Notes under the pieces: generated by a model
Told to the model about the DNA's origin: nothing
The model's input: only the letters and a program-made list of their open reading frames with translations
Database searches by the model: none
NCBI GenBank assembly: GCA_900540305.1
Contig: UQFL01000028.1
Location: 1 to 24,448, forward strand
Direction: 5' to 3'
DNA length: 24,448 nucleotides
Origin: an uncultured Oscillospiraceae bacterium
GTDB taxonomy: Bacteria > Bacillota > Clostridia > Oscillospirales > Acutalibacteraceae
Made by a program: the position numbers and the translations under genes
Part shown: positions 6,809 to 15,700 of the stretch, piece by piece
Layout of the letters: the number at the start of each line of letters is the position of its first letter
Numbering within the stretch: the first letter of the stretch is position 1

Positions 6809-9217
6809 TCAAACAGCTACGATATTTACAAGTTTTCCGGGAACATAGATTTCCTTTTTAATCGTCTTGCCCTCTATTGCAGCGGCGATTTTTTCATCAG
6901 CCTTTGCAAGAGCGATTACCTCGTCCTTAGGCATATCAACGGGAATAGTTACTCTTGAACGAACCTTGCCCATATACTGAAGAACAATCTCTACGCTGTT
7001 TTCAACAGTCTTAGCCTCATCGTATTCAGGCCATTTTACTTCATGAACAGCTCCGCCGAAATTCATATTCTGCCAAAGTTCCTCTGTTACATGAGGAGCA
7101 AAGGGGTTGAGAAGAATTGTAAGGGTTTTGAGTTCGTCTTTCGTTACGCTCTTAGCCTCATACATTTTATTAATAAGAGTCATCATCTGAGCGATAGCTG
7201 TATTGCACTTAAGGTTATCAATATCCTCTGTAACCTTCTTAATTGTCTTGTGCATAAGAGCTTCAATATCACTGCTGTAACCGCTTTCATCATTAACCAT
7301 TTCCTGAAGATTCCAGAAACGCTCAATGAATCTCTTACAACCCTTGATTGAGTCTGAATTCCAAGGAGCAGCTTTCTCAAAGTCGCCTATGAACATTTCA
7401 TAAAGACGCATTGTGTCTGCACCGTACTGGTCAACAATTTCATCGGGATTAACTACATTGCCCCTTGATTTACTCATCTTTTCGCCGTTTTCACCGAGAA
7501 TCATACCGTGTGAAGTACGCTTCATATACGGCTCTGATGTGGGAACAACACCGATGTCATAAAGGAATTTATGCCAGAAACGGCTGTAAAGAAGATGGAG
7601 AGTAGTGTGCTCCATACCGCCGTTGTACCAGTCAACGGGAGTCCAGTATTCAAGAGCTTCTTTAGATGCAAGCGCTTTATCATTGTGCGGGTCTGTATAT
7701 CTGAGGAAATACCATGAAGAGCCTGCCCACTGAGGCATTGTGTCTGTCTCTCTCTTTGCAGGGCCGCCGCAGCACGGGCAGGTAGTATTTACCCAATCCG
7801 TCATCTTTGCAAGCGGAGATTCGCCTGTATCAGTCGGCTCATAAGAATCAACATTCGGAAGTTCAAGGGGAAGCTCGCTTTCGTCAAGCGGAACATAGCC
7901 GCACTTTTCACAGTGAACAATCGGAATAGGCTCGCCCCAATATCTCTGACGGCTGAATACCCAGTCACGAAGTTTGAAGTTAATTTTTTCTCTGCCTTTG
8001 CCCTCTTTTTCGAGCCACTCAATCATAGCGTGCTTTGCGTCTTCAACTGACATTCCTGTAATGAAACCGCTGTTTACGAGTTTGCCTGTTGCACAGTCTG
8101 TGAATGCCTCTTTCTGAACATCCTCGCCGCCTGCTACAACCTCTATAATCGGAAGATTGAATTTCTTAGCAAACTCCCAGTCTCTTGTATCGTGTGCAGG
8201 AACAGCCATAATTGCGCCTGTTCCGTATGAAGTAAGTACATAGTCTGAAATGAAAATCGGAATTTCAGTATCGTTAACAGGGTTTATGCCCATTACGCCG
8301 TCAAGCTTAACGCCTGTTTTGTCCTTGTTAAGCTCTGTACGCTCAAAATCGCTCTTGTGCGCCGCCTCATTCTGATAAGCACGCACTTCGTCCATATTTT
8401 TAATGTTATCCGCCCATTTCTCAATAAGAGGATGCTCGGGTGAAATAACCATATAAGTTGCGCCGAAAAGCGTATCACATCTTGTAGTGTAAACTGTAAG
8501 CGTATCGCCGAGAGTTGTTTTGAAATCAACCTCTGCGCCGCGGCTTTTGCCTATCCAGTTGCGCTGCTGAACTTTAACTCTGTCTATAAAGTCAACATCG
8601 TCAAGGTCTGCGGCAAGTCTGTCTGCATATTCTGTGATTTTAAGCATCCACTGGCTCTGATTTTTTCTGATAACCTCTGAACCGCAGCGCTCGCAAACGC
8701 CGTTTACAACCTCTTCGTTTGCAAGAACGCATTTGCAGGAAGTACACCAGTTTACAGCCATTTCCTTTTTATATGCAAGACCCTTTTTGAAGAGCTGAAG
8801 GAATATCCACTGAGTCCATTTATAGTAGGACGGGTCTGTTGTGTTAATCTCTCTTGTCCAGTCAAAAGAAAAGCCGAGCGACTGAAGCTGCTGTTTGAAA
8901 TGAGCAACATTGTTTTTAGTTACCTCTGCAGGGTGAATGTGATTTTTGATTGCAAAGTTTTCAGTCGGAAGACCAAAAGCGTCCCAACCCATAGGATAAA
9001 GCACATTGTAGCCCTGAAGTCTTTTCTTTCTTGCAACTATATCGAGAGCCGTATATGAACGGGGGTGGCCTACATGAAGACCCTGTCCGCTCGGGTACGG
9101 AAACTCAACAAGGCAGTAAAACTTGGGCAGAGAATAATCATTCTTTGCCGCAAAGGTATTTTCCGAATACCAAATATCCTGCCACTTTTTTTCAATCTTT
9201 TTAAAATTATATTCCAT
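6809..9217 (-). CDS. leuS: Leucyl-tRNA synthetase
   Basis: LeuRS attaches leucine to tRNA-Leu and edits mischarged tRNA. The 802-residue length is typical of bacterial LeuRS. Visible features in order are the ATP-binding HVGH at 48-51 in PYPSGQGLHVGHPRSYT, the CTSC/CERC zinc pairs near 158-178, the CP1 editing domain with TTRCDTLFGATY at about 244-255 and YGTGAIMAVPAHDTRDWEFA at about 331-350, a second cysteine cluster at 436-483, KMSKS at 580-584, and the helical anticodon-binding region and C-terminal domain to 802. The start is supported by AGGAGG 8 nt upstream, in the 15-nt gap after rsfS. That gap leaves no room for a leucine T-box leader, so expression must come from upstream promoters or an element inside coding sequence. 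It is the last housekeeping gene before the glycosidase pair. Confidence 0.98.
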   Translation of the reverse strand: MEYNFKKIEKKWQDIWYSENTFAAKNDYSLPKFYCLVEFPYPSGQGLHVGHPRSYTALDIVARKKRLQGYNVLYPMGWDAFGLPTENFAIKNHIHPAEVTKNNVAHFKQQLQSLGFSFDWTREINTTDPSYYKWTQWIFLQLFKKGLAYKKEMAVNWCTSCKCVLANEEVVNGVCERCGSEVIRKNQSQWMLKITEYADRLAADLDDVDFIDRVKVQQRNWIGKSRGAEVDFKTTLGDTLTVYTTRCDTLFGATYMVISPEHPLIEKWADNIKNMDEVRAYQNEAAHKSDFERTELNKDKTGVKLDGVMGINPVNDTEIPIFISDYVLTSYGTGAIMAVPAHDTRDWEFAKKFNLPIIEVVAGGEDVQKEAFTDCATGKLVNSGFITGMSVEDAKHAMIEWLEKEGKGREKINFKLRDWVFSRQRYWGEPIPIVHCEKCGYVPLDESELPLELPNVDSYEPTDTGESPLAKMTDWVNTTCPCCGGPAKRETDTMPQWAGSSWYFLRYTDPHNDKALASKEALEYWTPVDWYNGGMEHTTLHLLYSRFWHKFLYDIGVVPTSEPYMKRTSHGMILGENGEKMSKSRGNVVNPDEIVDQYGADTMRLYEMFIGDFEKAAPWNSDSIKGCKRFIERFWNLQEMVNDESGYSSDIEALMHKTIKKVTEDIDNLKCNTAIAQMMTLINKMYEAKSVTKDELKTLTILLNPFAPHVTEELWQNMNFGGAVHEVKWPEYDEAKTVENSVEIVLQYMGKVRSRVTIPVDMPKDEVIALAKADEKIAAAIEGKTIKKEIYVPGKLVNIVAV

Positions 9218-9225
9218 AGCTCTTT

Positions 9226-9231
9226 CCTCCT
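9226..9231 (-). promoter_or_regulatory. Ribosome binding site of leuS
   Basis: A full AGGAGG core lies 8 nt before the leuS ATG, immediately after the rsfS stop codon. It is the strongest such site in the window and suggests leuS is translated independently rather than only by coupling. Confidence 0.85.
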
Positions 9232-9232
9232 G

Positions 9233-9586
9233 TTAATCAGCCAAAAACCTTTCTGTATCAATAATTTCGCCGTCTTCCCATAGATGCTCAAGGTTGAAAT
9301 ACTGCCTTTGCTCGCTGTGGAAAACATGAATTACAACCGACCTGAAATCAAGACAAATCCAGCCCGACTGCCTGCCCTCGATATGGTGGGGCTCTTCGCC
9401 CGCCTCGGAGAGCTTATATTCAATTTCATCGGAGATTGCTTTAATCTGTGTGTTAGAATCGCCCGAAACGATAACGAAATAATCCGCAAGAATAGAAAGG
9501 TCTCTTATGCCGATAACCTCAATATCTTTGCCTTTTTTACTGTCTGCCGCTTTAACGGCAACTTTTACAATATCAATAGATTCCAT
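9233..9586 (-). CDS. rsfS: Ribosomal silencing factor RsfS
   Basis: RsfS (Iojap/DUF143 family) binds ribosomal protein L14 on the large subunit and blocks subunit joining under nutrient limitation. The 117-residue size and the fold-defining segments fit the family: KGKDIEVIGIRDLSILADYFVIVSG at about 18-42, the NTQIKAISDEIE helix, then GWICLDFRSVVIHVFHSEQRQYFNLEHLW, whose WI.LD...VVVHVF..E.R..Y.LE.LW pattern is diagnostic. An AAAGGA-like ribosome binding site precedes the ATG. The gene sits between yqeK and leuS with gaps of 13 and 15 nt; nadD-yqeK-rsfS is a common Bacillota gene order, which strengthens all three calls. Confidence 0.95.
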   Translation of the reverse strand: MESIDIVKVAVKAADSKKGKDIEVIGIRDLSILADYFVIVSGDSNTQIKAISDEIEYKLSEAGEEPHHIEGRQSGWICLDFRSVVIHVFHSEQRQYFNLEHLWEDGEIIDTERFLAD

Positions 9587-9599
9587 AAAGTCAATCCTT

Positions 9600-10178
9600 T
9601 TATTTATTGCTTAATTTCTTTTCAAGAATAAAATTATAGCATTCAAGCGTGTCGGGTTCAACTATAAGCTCAGCGCCGACAAGCTTGTTTATAGTATATT
9701 TTAATGAATAAAGCATAGCCTCGTCAAGACTTTCATCTGCAAGCTCACGCATTTTTTCTACATCGGGATAATTTCTGTCTGCCGAAATAAAGTCCGCAGT
9801 ATAGACAACCTGCTCCAAAAGGGTCATATCCCGTCTGCCCGTTGTGTGGTATCTTATTGCGCCGAGAACATCTTTATCATCAATTCCAAGTTCAAGTCTG
9901 CAATACGCCGCTCCCGACATCTGATGAATAACGGAATTGTTTAAAAGCCTTGCCGCTGTAAGTTCTTCGCCGTTTTTTCTAATATAGTCATACTGAACGG
10001 AGAGTTCTTCTTCTTTCATAACATCGTGAAGAATACCTGCAAGCCTTGCCTTTTCGGGGTCTGCTGAGTATTTTTCAGCAAGAGCAACGGCGCTTTTTGA
10101 CACATTCATCGAGTGAATATATCTGTATTCCGACAGCCTTGATTTTATGAGATTTTCATATTTTTCAAAATCAATCAC
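9600..10178 (-). CDS. yqeK: HD-domain hydrolase YqeK (Ap4A hydrolase)
   Basis: YqeK-type HD hydrolases cleave diadenosine tetraphosphate to two ADP. The 192-residue protein shows the metal site in order: His22 in YIHSMNV, His51-Asp52 in GILHDVMK, His85 in VIHQMSG, His111 in AIRYHTTGRRDM and Asp129 in VYTADFISADR, the last two being signature segments of this subfamily. The start is GTG at 10178, eight nt inside the end of nadD, with AAGGGA about 8 nt upstream. The coupling to nadD and position before rsfS match the usual Bacillota cluster. Biochemical function is assigned from family knowledge. Confidence 0.93.
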   Translation of the reverse strand: MIDFEKYENLIKSRLSEYRYIHSMNVSKSAVALAEKYSADPEKARLAGILHDVMKEEELSVQYDYIRKNGEELTAARLLNNSVIHQMSGAAYCRLELGIDDKDVLGAIRYHTTGRRDMTLLEQVVYTADFISADRNYPDVEKMRELADESLDEAMLYSLKYTINKLVGAELIVEPDTLECYNFILEKKLSNK

Positions 10179-10767
10179 GGTATAATCCCTTATTCTCTAT
10201 ATAGTCTAAAACTTTCTGCGGTGCGAGAGACTGCACGCTTTCTGAGTTTTTTATTTTATCCCTTATTTCACTGCTTGAGACAACAATAGGCTCAAAATCG
10301 GCAATTATGCAATTTGAAATACCGAGCGTTTTTTCGGCAAACTCAAAAAGCAATTCTTTAGAATTTTCCTCTCTAGCCGCTGTGCACAGAGTAGTCTCTT
10401 TAAGAATATCCTCAAACCTGTACCATTTATCAAAAGACAAAAACTGGTCTTGCCCTACTAGCAAATAAAAATCTGCATTTGGATATTCTTTACGAAACTG
10501 CATAACAGTGTCATAAGTGTAGCTTTTGCCCTGCCTTTTAAATTCCGCATCCGAAATCTCGATTTTATCATTATCCTCAAATGCAAGGCTCAGCATATTT
10601 AACCTGTCCTCACCGCTCACAAGGCTTTCTCCGCTCTTGTGAGGAGGAACGGATGTGGGCACAACAAAAAGCTTATCAAGACGGGCAATTTCAATAAATC
10701 TTTTTGCAAGATTTATATGCCCGTTATGAACGGGGTTGAAAGCGCCGCCGTATATACCGGCTCTCAA
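10171..10767 (-). CDS. nadD: Nicotinate-nucleotide adenylyltransferase
   Basis: NadD adenylates nicotinate mononucleotide to deamido-NAD. The nucleotidyltransferase signature GGAFNPVHNGHINLA starts at residue 7, VPPHK is at 40-44, the LLVGQDQ strand is at 102-108 and the ATP-binding SSSEIR is at 164-169. I place the start at a TTG (10765-10767), which gives 198 residues, places the GxFxPxHxGH motif where the family has it, has AGGGGAG 7 nt upstream, and forms a TTGA overlap with the yhbY stop. The ATG at 10806 would add 13 residues unlike family members and overlap yhbY by 43 nt, so I consider it wrong. The gene overlaps yqeK by 8 nt at its other end. It acts after NadC, encoded on the opposite strand in the same window. 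Confidence 0.94.
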   Translation of the reverse strand: MRAGIYGGAFNPVHNGHINLAKRFIEIARLDKLFVVPTSVPPHKSGESLVSGEDRLNMLSLAFEDNDKIEISDAEFKRQGKSYTYDTVMQFRKEYPNADFYLLVGQDQFLSFDKWYRFEDILKETTLCTAAREENSKELLFEFAEKTLGISNCIIADFEPIVVSSSEIRDKIKNSESVQSLAPQKVLDYIENKGLYRD

Positions 10768-11192
10768 TGCCTGTCTCCCCTGTTCTTTCTTGCATATTTT
10801 GCCCACGGATGCGCTTCTTCATACTCACGCTGTCTCTGGCGCATACCCTTGATTTTAACCTGCTTTTTAGGTGCTTTTTTGCCTTTTTCAGCAGCTCTCT
10901 GCGCCTTTTTGGCGTTGATTTTTTCTTTATCAGCTTTTCTGTAAATTACTATAACTCCGCCGATAACCTGAATAACCTCTGCCGAAAGCGCAGCGGCAAG
11001 TCTGTCTGCAAACTCTCTTGGGCTTTCAGGCGCAGTTTCAAGATGCACTCTGACTTTAAGCAGTTCCCTTGCGTCAAGAGCATCATCAATCTGGCTTATA
11101 AGATTTTCGGAAATTCCCTCTTTGCCTATCTGAAAAATAGGCTCAAGCGGATTTGCCTTAGCACGAAGTGCCGCTCTTTCCTTTGATGTCAT
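10764..11192 (-). CDS. yhbY: YhbY/CRS1-type RNA-binding protein with basic tail
   Basis: YhbY proteins are small RNA-binding proteins of the CRM domain, associated with large-subunit ribosome assembly. Residues 1-88 show the domain: LRAKANPLEPIFQIGKEG, whose GK.G loop is the usual RNA-contact turn, ELLKVRVH, and VIQVIGGVIVIYRK. The protein continues with a strongly basic, low-complexity tail (about 89-142; KINAKKAQRAAEKGKKAPKK and further Arg/Lys-rich segments), making it 142 residues rather than the roughly 95-100 of the stand-alone family. The tail is probably disordered and RNA-binding, which is inference. A GGAG site precedes the ATG; the gene overlaps rdgB by 4 nt (ATGA) and nadD by 4 nt (TTGA). 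Confidence 0.9.
   Translation of the reverse strand: MTSKERAALRAKANPLEPIFQIGKEGISENLISQIDDALDARELLKVRVHLETAPESPREFADRLAAALSAEVIQVIGGVIVIYRKADKEKINAKKAQRAAEKGKKAPKKQVKIKGMRQRQREYEEAHPWAKYARKNRGDRH
10775..10781 (-). promoter_or_regulatory. Ribosome binding site supporting the nadD TTG start
   Basis: AGGGGAG on the minus strand lies within the last codons of yhbY and 7 nt before the TTG at 10767. It is the reason for choosing that start over the ATG at 10806. Confidence 0.7.
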
Positions 11193-11776
11193 ATATATTT
11201 CTCCAACTCATTTTTTAATTTACGAAGGGCAATTCCCCTGTGGCTGATTTTGTCCTTTTCCTCGGGAGTATAATTGCCGAAAGACTTTCCGTTTATCACG
11301 AAAAGCGGGTCATAACCAAAGCCGCCGTTTCCGTCTCTTTCAAAACCGATTGCGCCGTGGCATTCGCCCCTTACAACAATTTTCCTGCCATCGGGGAAAA
11401 CACAGCAGATGGCGCACACATAATATGCTGTTCTTTTCTCTGCGGGAACGCCGTCTAATTTTTCAAGCAAAAGGTCGTTGTTCTTTTCATCGTTTCCGTG
11501 CTCTCCCGAAAAGCGAGCCGAAAAGATACCAGGTGCGCCGTCAAGATAATCAACGCAAAGTCCGCTGTCGTCAGCAACTGCGGGCATATTGGTTATATTG
11601 CAGGCGGAAACAGCTTTAATCTCAGCGTTTTCCTCAAAGGTTGTTCCTTTTTCCTCAACCTCGGGAAGCTCAATTCCGAGCGTTTTCGCCGTAACAACAT
11701 TTATGCCAAGCGGAGAGAGTATTCTCTGCATCTCCGCTAATTTTTTCATATTGTTTGTAGCTAAAATAAAATCCAT
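11189..11776 (-). CDS. rdgB: XTP/dITP diphosphatase (RdgB/HAM1)
   Basis: This enzyme hydrolyses dITP, XTP and related deaminated purine triphosphates to monophosphates, keeping them out of DNA and RNA. The 195-residue length fits. Motifs are ATNNMKKLAEM at 6-16 (substrate and phosphate binding), the metal-binding VADDSGLCVDYL at about 67-78, PGIFSARFSG, GGFGYDPLF in the nucleobase pocket and ISHRGIA near the C-terminus. The ATG overlaps the ftsY stop by one base (TAATG), with GAGGAG just upstream inside the ftsY end; its own stop overlaps yhbY by 4 nt. Coupled translation with both neighbours is likely. Confidence 0.97.
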   Translation of the reverse strand: MDFILATNNMKKLAEMQRILSPLGINVVTAKTLGIELPEVEEKGTTFEENAEIKAVSACNITNMPAVADDSGLCVDYLDGAPGIFSARFSGEHGNDEKNNDLLLEKLDGVPAEKRTAYYVCAICCVFPDGRKIVVRGECHGAIGFERDGNGGFGYDPLFVINGKSFGNYTPEEKDKISHRGIALRKLKNELEKYI

Positions 11777-12696
11777 TATTTCTCCTCTTCGTCAAACAGA
11801 CCTGCGGCAAATGCGTCTGCGTCAAACGGCTGCAAATCGTCTATCTGTTCGCCTACGCCAACAAATTTAACAGGCACATCAAGCTCGTTGTTAATTGCAA
11901 GAACAACGCCGCCCCTTGCCGTGCCGTCAAGCTTTGTGAGGATAATACCCGTAATGCCTGCAGCGTCTTTAAAGTCTTTTGCCTGATTTACTGCATTCTG
12001 ACCCGTTGTGGCGTCAAGCACAAGCAAAACCTCTTTTGAAGCGTCGGGAAGTTCTCTGTCAATAACACGGCTGATTTTGTTGAGCTCATCCATAAGATTT
12101 TTCTTATTGTGAAGTCTGCCCGCCGTATCAATGATAATAACATCGCAGTTTCTCGCCTTACCTGCCTGAATTGTATCAAATACAACGGAAGCGGGGTCGG
12201 AGCCCTCTGCTGATTTAATAAGGTCTACATCCGCTCTGTCTGCCCACACCTGAAGCTGTTCAATAGCCGCCGCACGGAAAGTATCTGCCGCGCCGAGTAT
12301 AACCTTTCTGCCCTGGTCTTTAAGTCTAAGAGCAAGTTTGCCGATTGTTGTTGTTTTGCCTACGCCGTTAACGCCGATTACAAGAATAACGGAGGGCTTT
12401 GTACGAAGCTTGAGGTAGCTACCGCCCCATACAATACCCGAAACGATATCTTTGAGCATTTCACGCACTTTTTTAACATTTGTCACCTTGTCATTTGCAA
12501 CTTTTTCTTTAAGGCTTTTTATAACCTTTTCAGCCGTTGCAAAGCCTACATCGCCCATAATGAGAACTTCTTCAAGTTCTTCATAAAGGTCGTCTGTAAT
12601 CTCTTCATAGGACTCAACAACTTCATTGATTTTAGCTGTTATGCCCTCTTCTCTTGTTTTTCTGAGTCCTTTTCTGAATTTATCAAATAATCCCAT
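11776..12696 (-). CDS. ftsY: Signal recognition particle receptor FtsY
   Basis: FtsY is the membrane-associated GTPase that receives SRP-ribosome-nascent chain complexes. The 306-residue protein is an NG-domain form with a short basic N-terminus (MGLFDKFRKGLRKT) and no long acidic A domain. GTPase motifs in order are GVNGVGKTT at about 108-116, DTFRAAA at 138-144, DTAGRLHNK, TKLDGTARGG and GVGEQIDDLQPFD. I choose the ATG at 12696, 5 nt after GGAG, over a GTG two codons earlier; the resulting N-terminus matches the family. It lies 23 nt after smc, the common smc-ftsY arrangement, and overlaps rdgB by one base. Confidence 0.98.
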   Translation of the reverse strand: MGLFDKFRKGLRKTREEGITAKINEVVESYEEITDDLYEELEEVLIMGDVGFATAEKVIKSLKEKVANDKVTNVKKVREMLKDIVSGIVWGGSYLKLRTKPSVILVIGVNGVGKTTTIGKLALRLKDQGRKVILGAADTFRAAAIEQLQVWADRADVDLIKSAEGSDPASVVFDTIQAGKARNCDVIIIDTAGRLHNKKNLMDELNKISRVIDRELPDASKEVLLVLDATTGQNAVNQAKDFKDAAGITGIILTKLDGTARGGVVLAINNELDVPVKFVGVGEQIDDLQPFDADAFAAGLFDEEEK

Positions 12697-12719
12697 AATC
12701 ACTCCGCCTATATATTATT

Positions 12720-15700
12720 TTACGCATCAAGTCCCATCTGAGCGGCAAGCTCTGCCGACTGAAGCTCAAGAAGCTTTGAAACGCCCTTTTCCTGCATTGT
12801 TACGCCGTAAAGAACATCCGCCTCTTCCATTGTACCTCGTCTGTGCGTAATTGAAATAAACTGTGTTTTATCGGTCATCTTTCTCATATATTTTGCAAAT
12901 CGCTCAACATTTACATCATCGAGCGCCGCCTCAACCTCATCGTAAATACAAAACGGTGATGGAGTTACTTTAAGCACGCTGAACAAAAGCGCCATAGCGG
13001 CGAGCGACTTTTCACCGCCTGAGAACAGATTAATATTCTGAACAGATTTTCCTGGCGGCTGTATTTTAATTTCAATAGGACTTTCAAGGCAGTTATCGGG
13101 CTGTTCGAGAATTATCTCTCCCTTACCGCCGCCGAAGAAATCGGCAAAGCACTGCTTGAACTCCTCATTGATTTTGTTGAACTGCATAAGGAATTTTTCG
13201 CTCATTGAAGATGTTAAATCGTCAATAATTCTTCCAAGCTCTGCCTTAGATTTTTCAATATCGTCAATCTGCTCTTTAAGGAATTCGTATCTTTCGGATA
13301 CTTCCTTGTATTCCTCAATTGCGCCGACATTGATTGAGCCGAGCTTTTTAATAGCAACCTTTATTTCGTGAAGGCGTTTTTTAGCCTCGTCCATATTTTC
13401 TATCTGTATATTGAGCGCTTCCGCCTCTCTGCGAGTGAGTTCATACTGCTCAAACAGCATATCGTTAAGCTCGTCATACTCCTTGCGCATTGCAATCTTG
13501 CGCTCGTCAAGACGAACGATTTCAGCAGAGAGTTTTTCTCTCTCCTGACCCTTATTTCTTTCAAGGGTGCGAAGCTCACCAGAGCGTTTATCGAGAGCGT
13601 TTCTGTTTTCAATAAGAGCGCTTACTTCATCGCCAGAATTCTGCGACTTTTTACGAAGCTCTGCGGCGCTGTTTTTAATTTCGTCAACCGCATTTTTAAG
13701 TTCTGCGTTTTTGGCGAGAATTGCCTCGATTTCCTCTTCTGTTGATTTAACCTTGCTTGACTGAGTTGACCTGCGCTCACGCAATTCTTCAACAGAAATT
13801 GCCGCCGCCTGTGAATCTCTTGCAAGCGTTACAAGTTCAAGATTGATTTCTTCTGCTGTTTTGCGCAGTTTCTCACGCTTATCTGCTGTTTCGCTTGCGC
13901 TTTCACCTACATCACGAAGTTTATTTTCAGCTTTCTCAATTTCGCTCTGAACATTATTACATTCTTCAAGTGCAGAATCGTAAGCCTGTTTGAAAATGAG
14001 AATTCTTCCGTCTGCGTTTTCCTTTTCAGAGTTGAGCGAAACAAGCTCTGCCTGAAGTTTTTCAACTCTTTCGGAAATAAGCTTATGCTCGCCCTGCGCT
14101 CTAATATAATCCTCTTTGGCAGTCATCAAGTCTGCCTGTGCCGCCTGCATTTCTGCCGCTGCTCTGTTTGCATCCTCAGCGGCAAATTTATAATCAGCGG
14201 TGAGTTTTTCAACAGTTTTTGAAATTTCTTTTGCCTCTTCCTCAAGCTCCTCAATCTGATTTGCTCTTGAAAGAATACCTGCGCCTTTTGCGGCGCTACC
14301 GCCTGACATTGAACCGCCTGGGTTTATAACCTGACCGTCAAGAGTTACGATTTTAAATCTGTTTTTATAAGCCTTTGCAATGCCTATTGCGCTGTCCATA
14401 TCATCTGCAACAACTACTCTTGAAAGAAGATTGCTTACAATCTGTCTGTATTTATCGTCACATTCTACAAGATCGCTTGCAATAGCAACAAAGCCGAGAT
14501 ACTCCTCTAAATCAGGCTCGTCAAGAGTTCTGCCCTTGATATTGGATATAGGCAGGAATGTGGCACGACCGAGTTTGTTTTCTTTAAGAAAATAAATAGC
14601 TCTTTTTGCGTCTGCATCTGTTGAAGTAACAATATTCTGCATTGCGGCGCCGAGAGCAATCTCAATAGCCGTTGAATATTCGCCGTCAACCTGAATAAGC
14701 TGTGAAAGCGGGCCGTGTATTCCGCCGAGCGCTTTAGCCTCTGCTCTGCGCATTACGGCTTTTACCGCACCCGAATAGCCCTCCATATTCTTTTCAAGAT
14801 CTGACAGCATTTTAGCCTTAGACTTTTTATCTGAAAGCAGTCGGTTTGCCTTTTCAAGCTCATCTCTGAGTTTTTGAGCCTTTTCCTGCTTTGTTTTAAG
14901 TTTAAGAGTATAGCCGTTTATTGAGTTGTTGTTTTCATCTATTCTCTCCTGAAGCGCTGTAAGATTTTTTGCGCTGTCTTCAAGAGTTGCCTTTTCATTT
15001 TCAATAGATGCCTGAGCCTGAGCAACAGCGTCGTCAACCGTTTCTTTTCTCGCTTCTATTTCGTCTATACTTGAATGCGCCTGTGAGCATTTAACACGGT
15101 AGTCAGACAGTTTCATAGTAAGACTTGTAACGGTCTGGCTAAGCTCGGAAGCAAGGCGAGACATCTCCTCGTTTGAGCTTAAAAGCTCCTGAGTCTGCGC
15201 CATAACCTCTTGAAGCTGCTTCTTTTTCTGCTCTGATTTTACGGCATTCTCCTCAATAAGAGCCTCTTTCTGCTCGATTGCGGCGTCAATAGCCTCATTG
15301 CCCTGTGCTGACAAAGCAATGTCGGACTTAAGCCTTTCAATCGTTTCGTTGTTATGGGAAAGGGTTGTTTCAAGTACGGAAGCTTCGCCGTCTTTACGAA
15401 GCGCCTCTTCCTCATATGACGCGCCTGCGTTTCTTATCTCGTCTATTTCTGCATTTATTTTTGAAACGCCCTCAAGCACTTCTTCTATTTCATTTTCAAT
15501 AGTCTTTAACTCGTTTTCACATATGTTATAAGACTCGTTTGCGGCGTCTATTTTATGTTCCTGCTCACGAAGTTCATTTGTAAACTTATTAATCTTGTTT
15601 ACCCACACGCCTATTTCAAGCGTTTTCTTTTCTTCAGCAAGCTCAATAAATTTTGCCGCTTTTTCACTCTGTATTTTAAGAGGACCGACACGACTTTCAA

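Noticed and set aside
10767..11186. 139-codon plus-strand open frame opposite yhbY
   Set aside because: It mirrors a well-supported conserved gene, has no family resemblance or ribosome binding site, and is explained by the codon bias of yhbY on the other strand.
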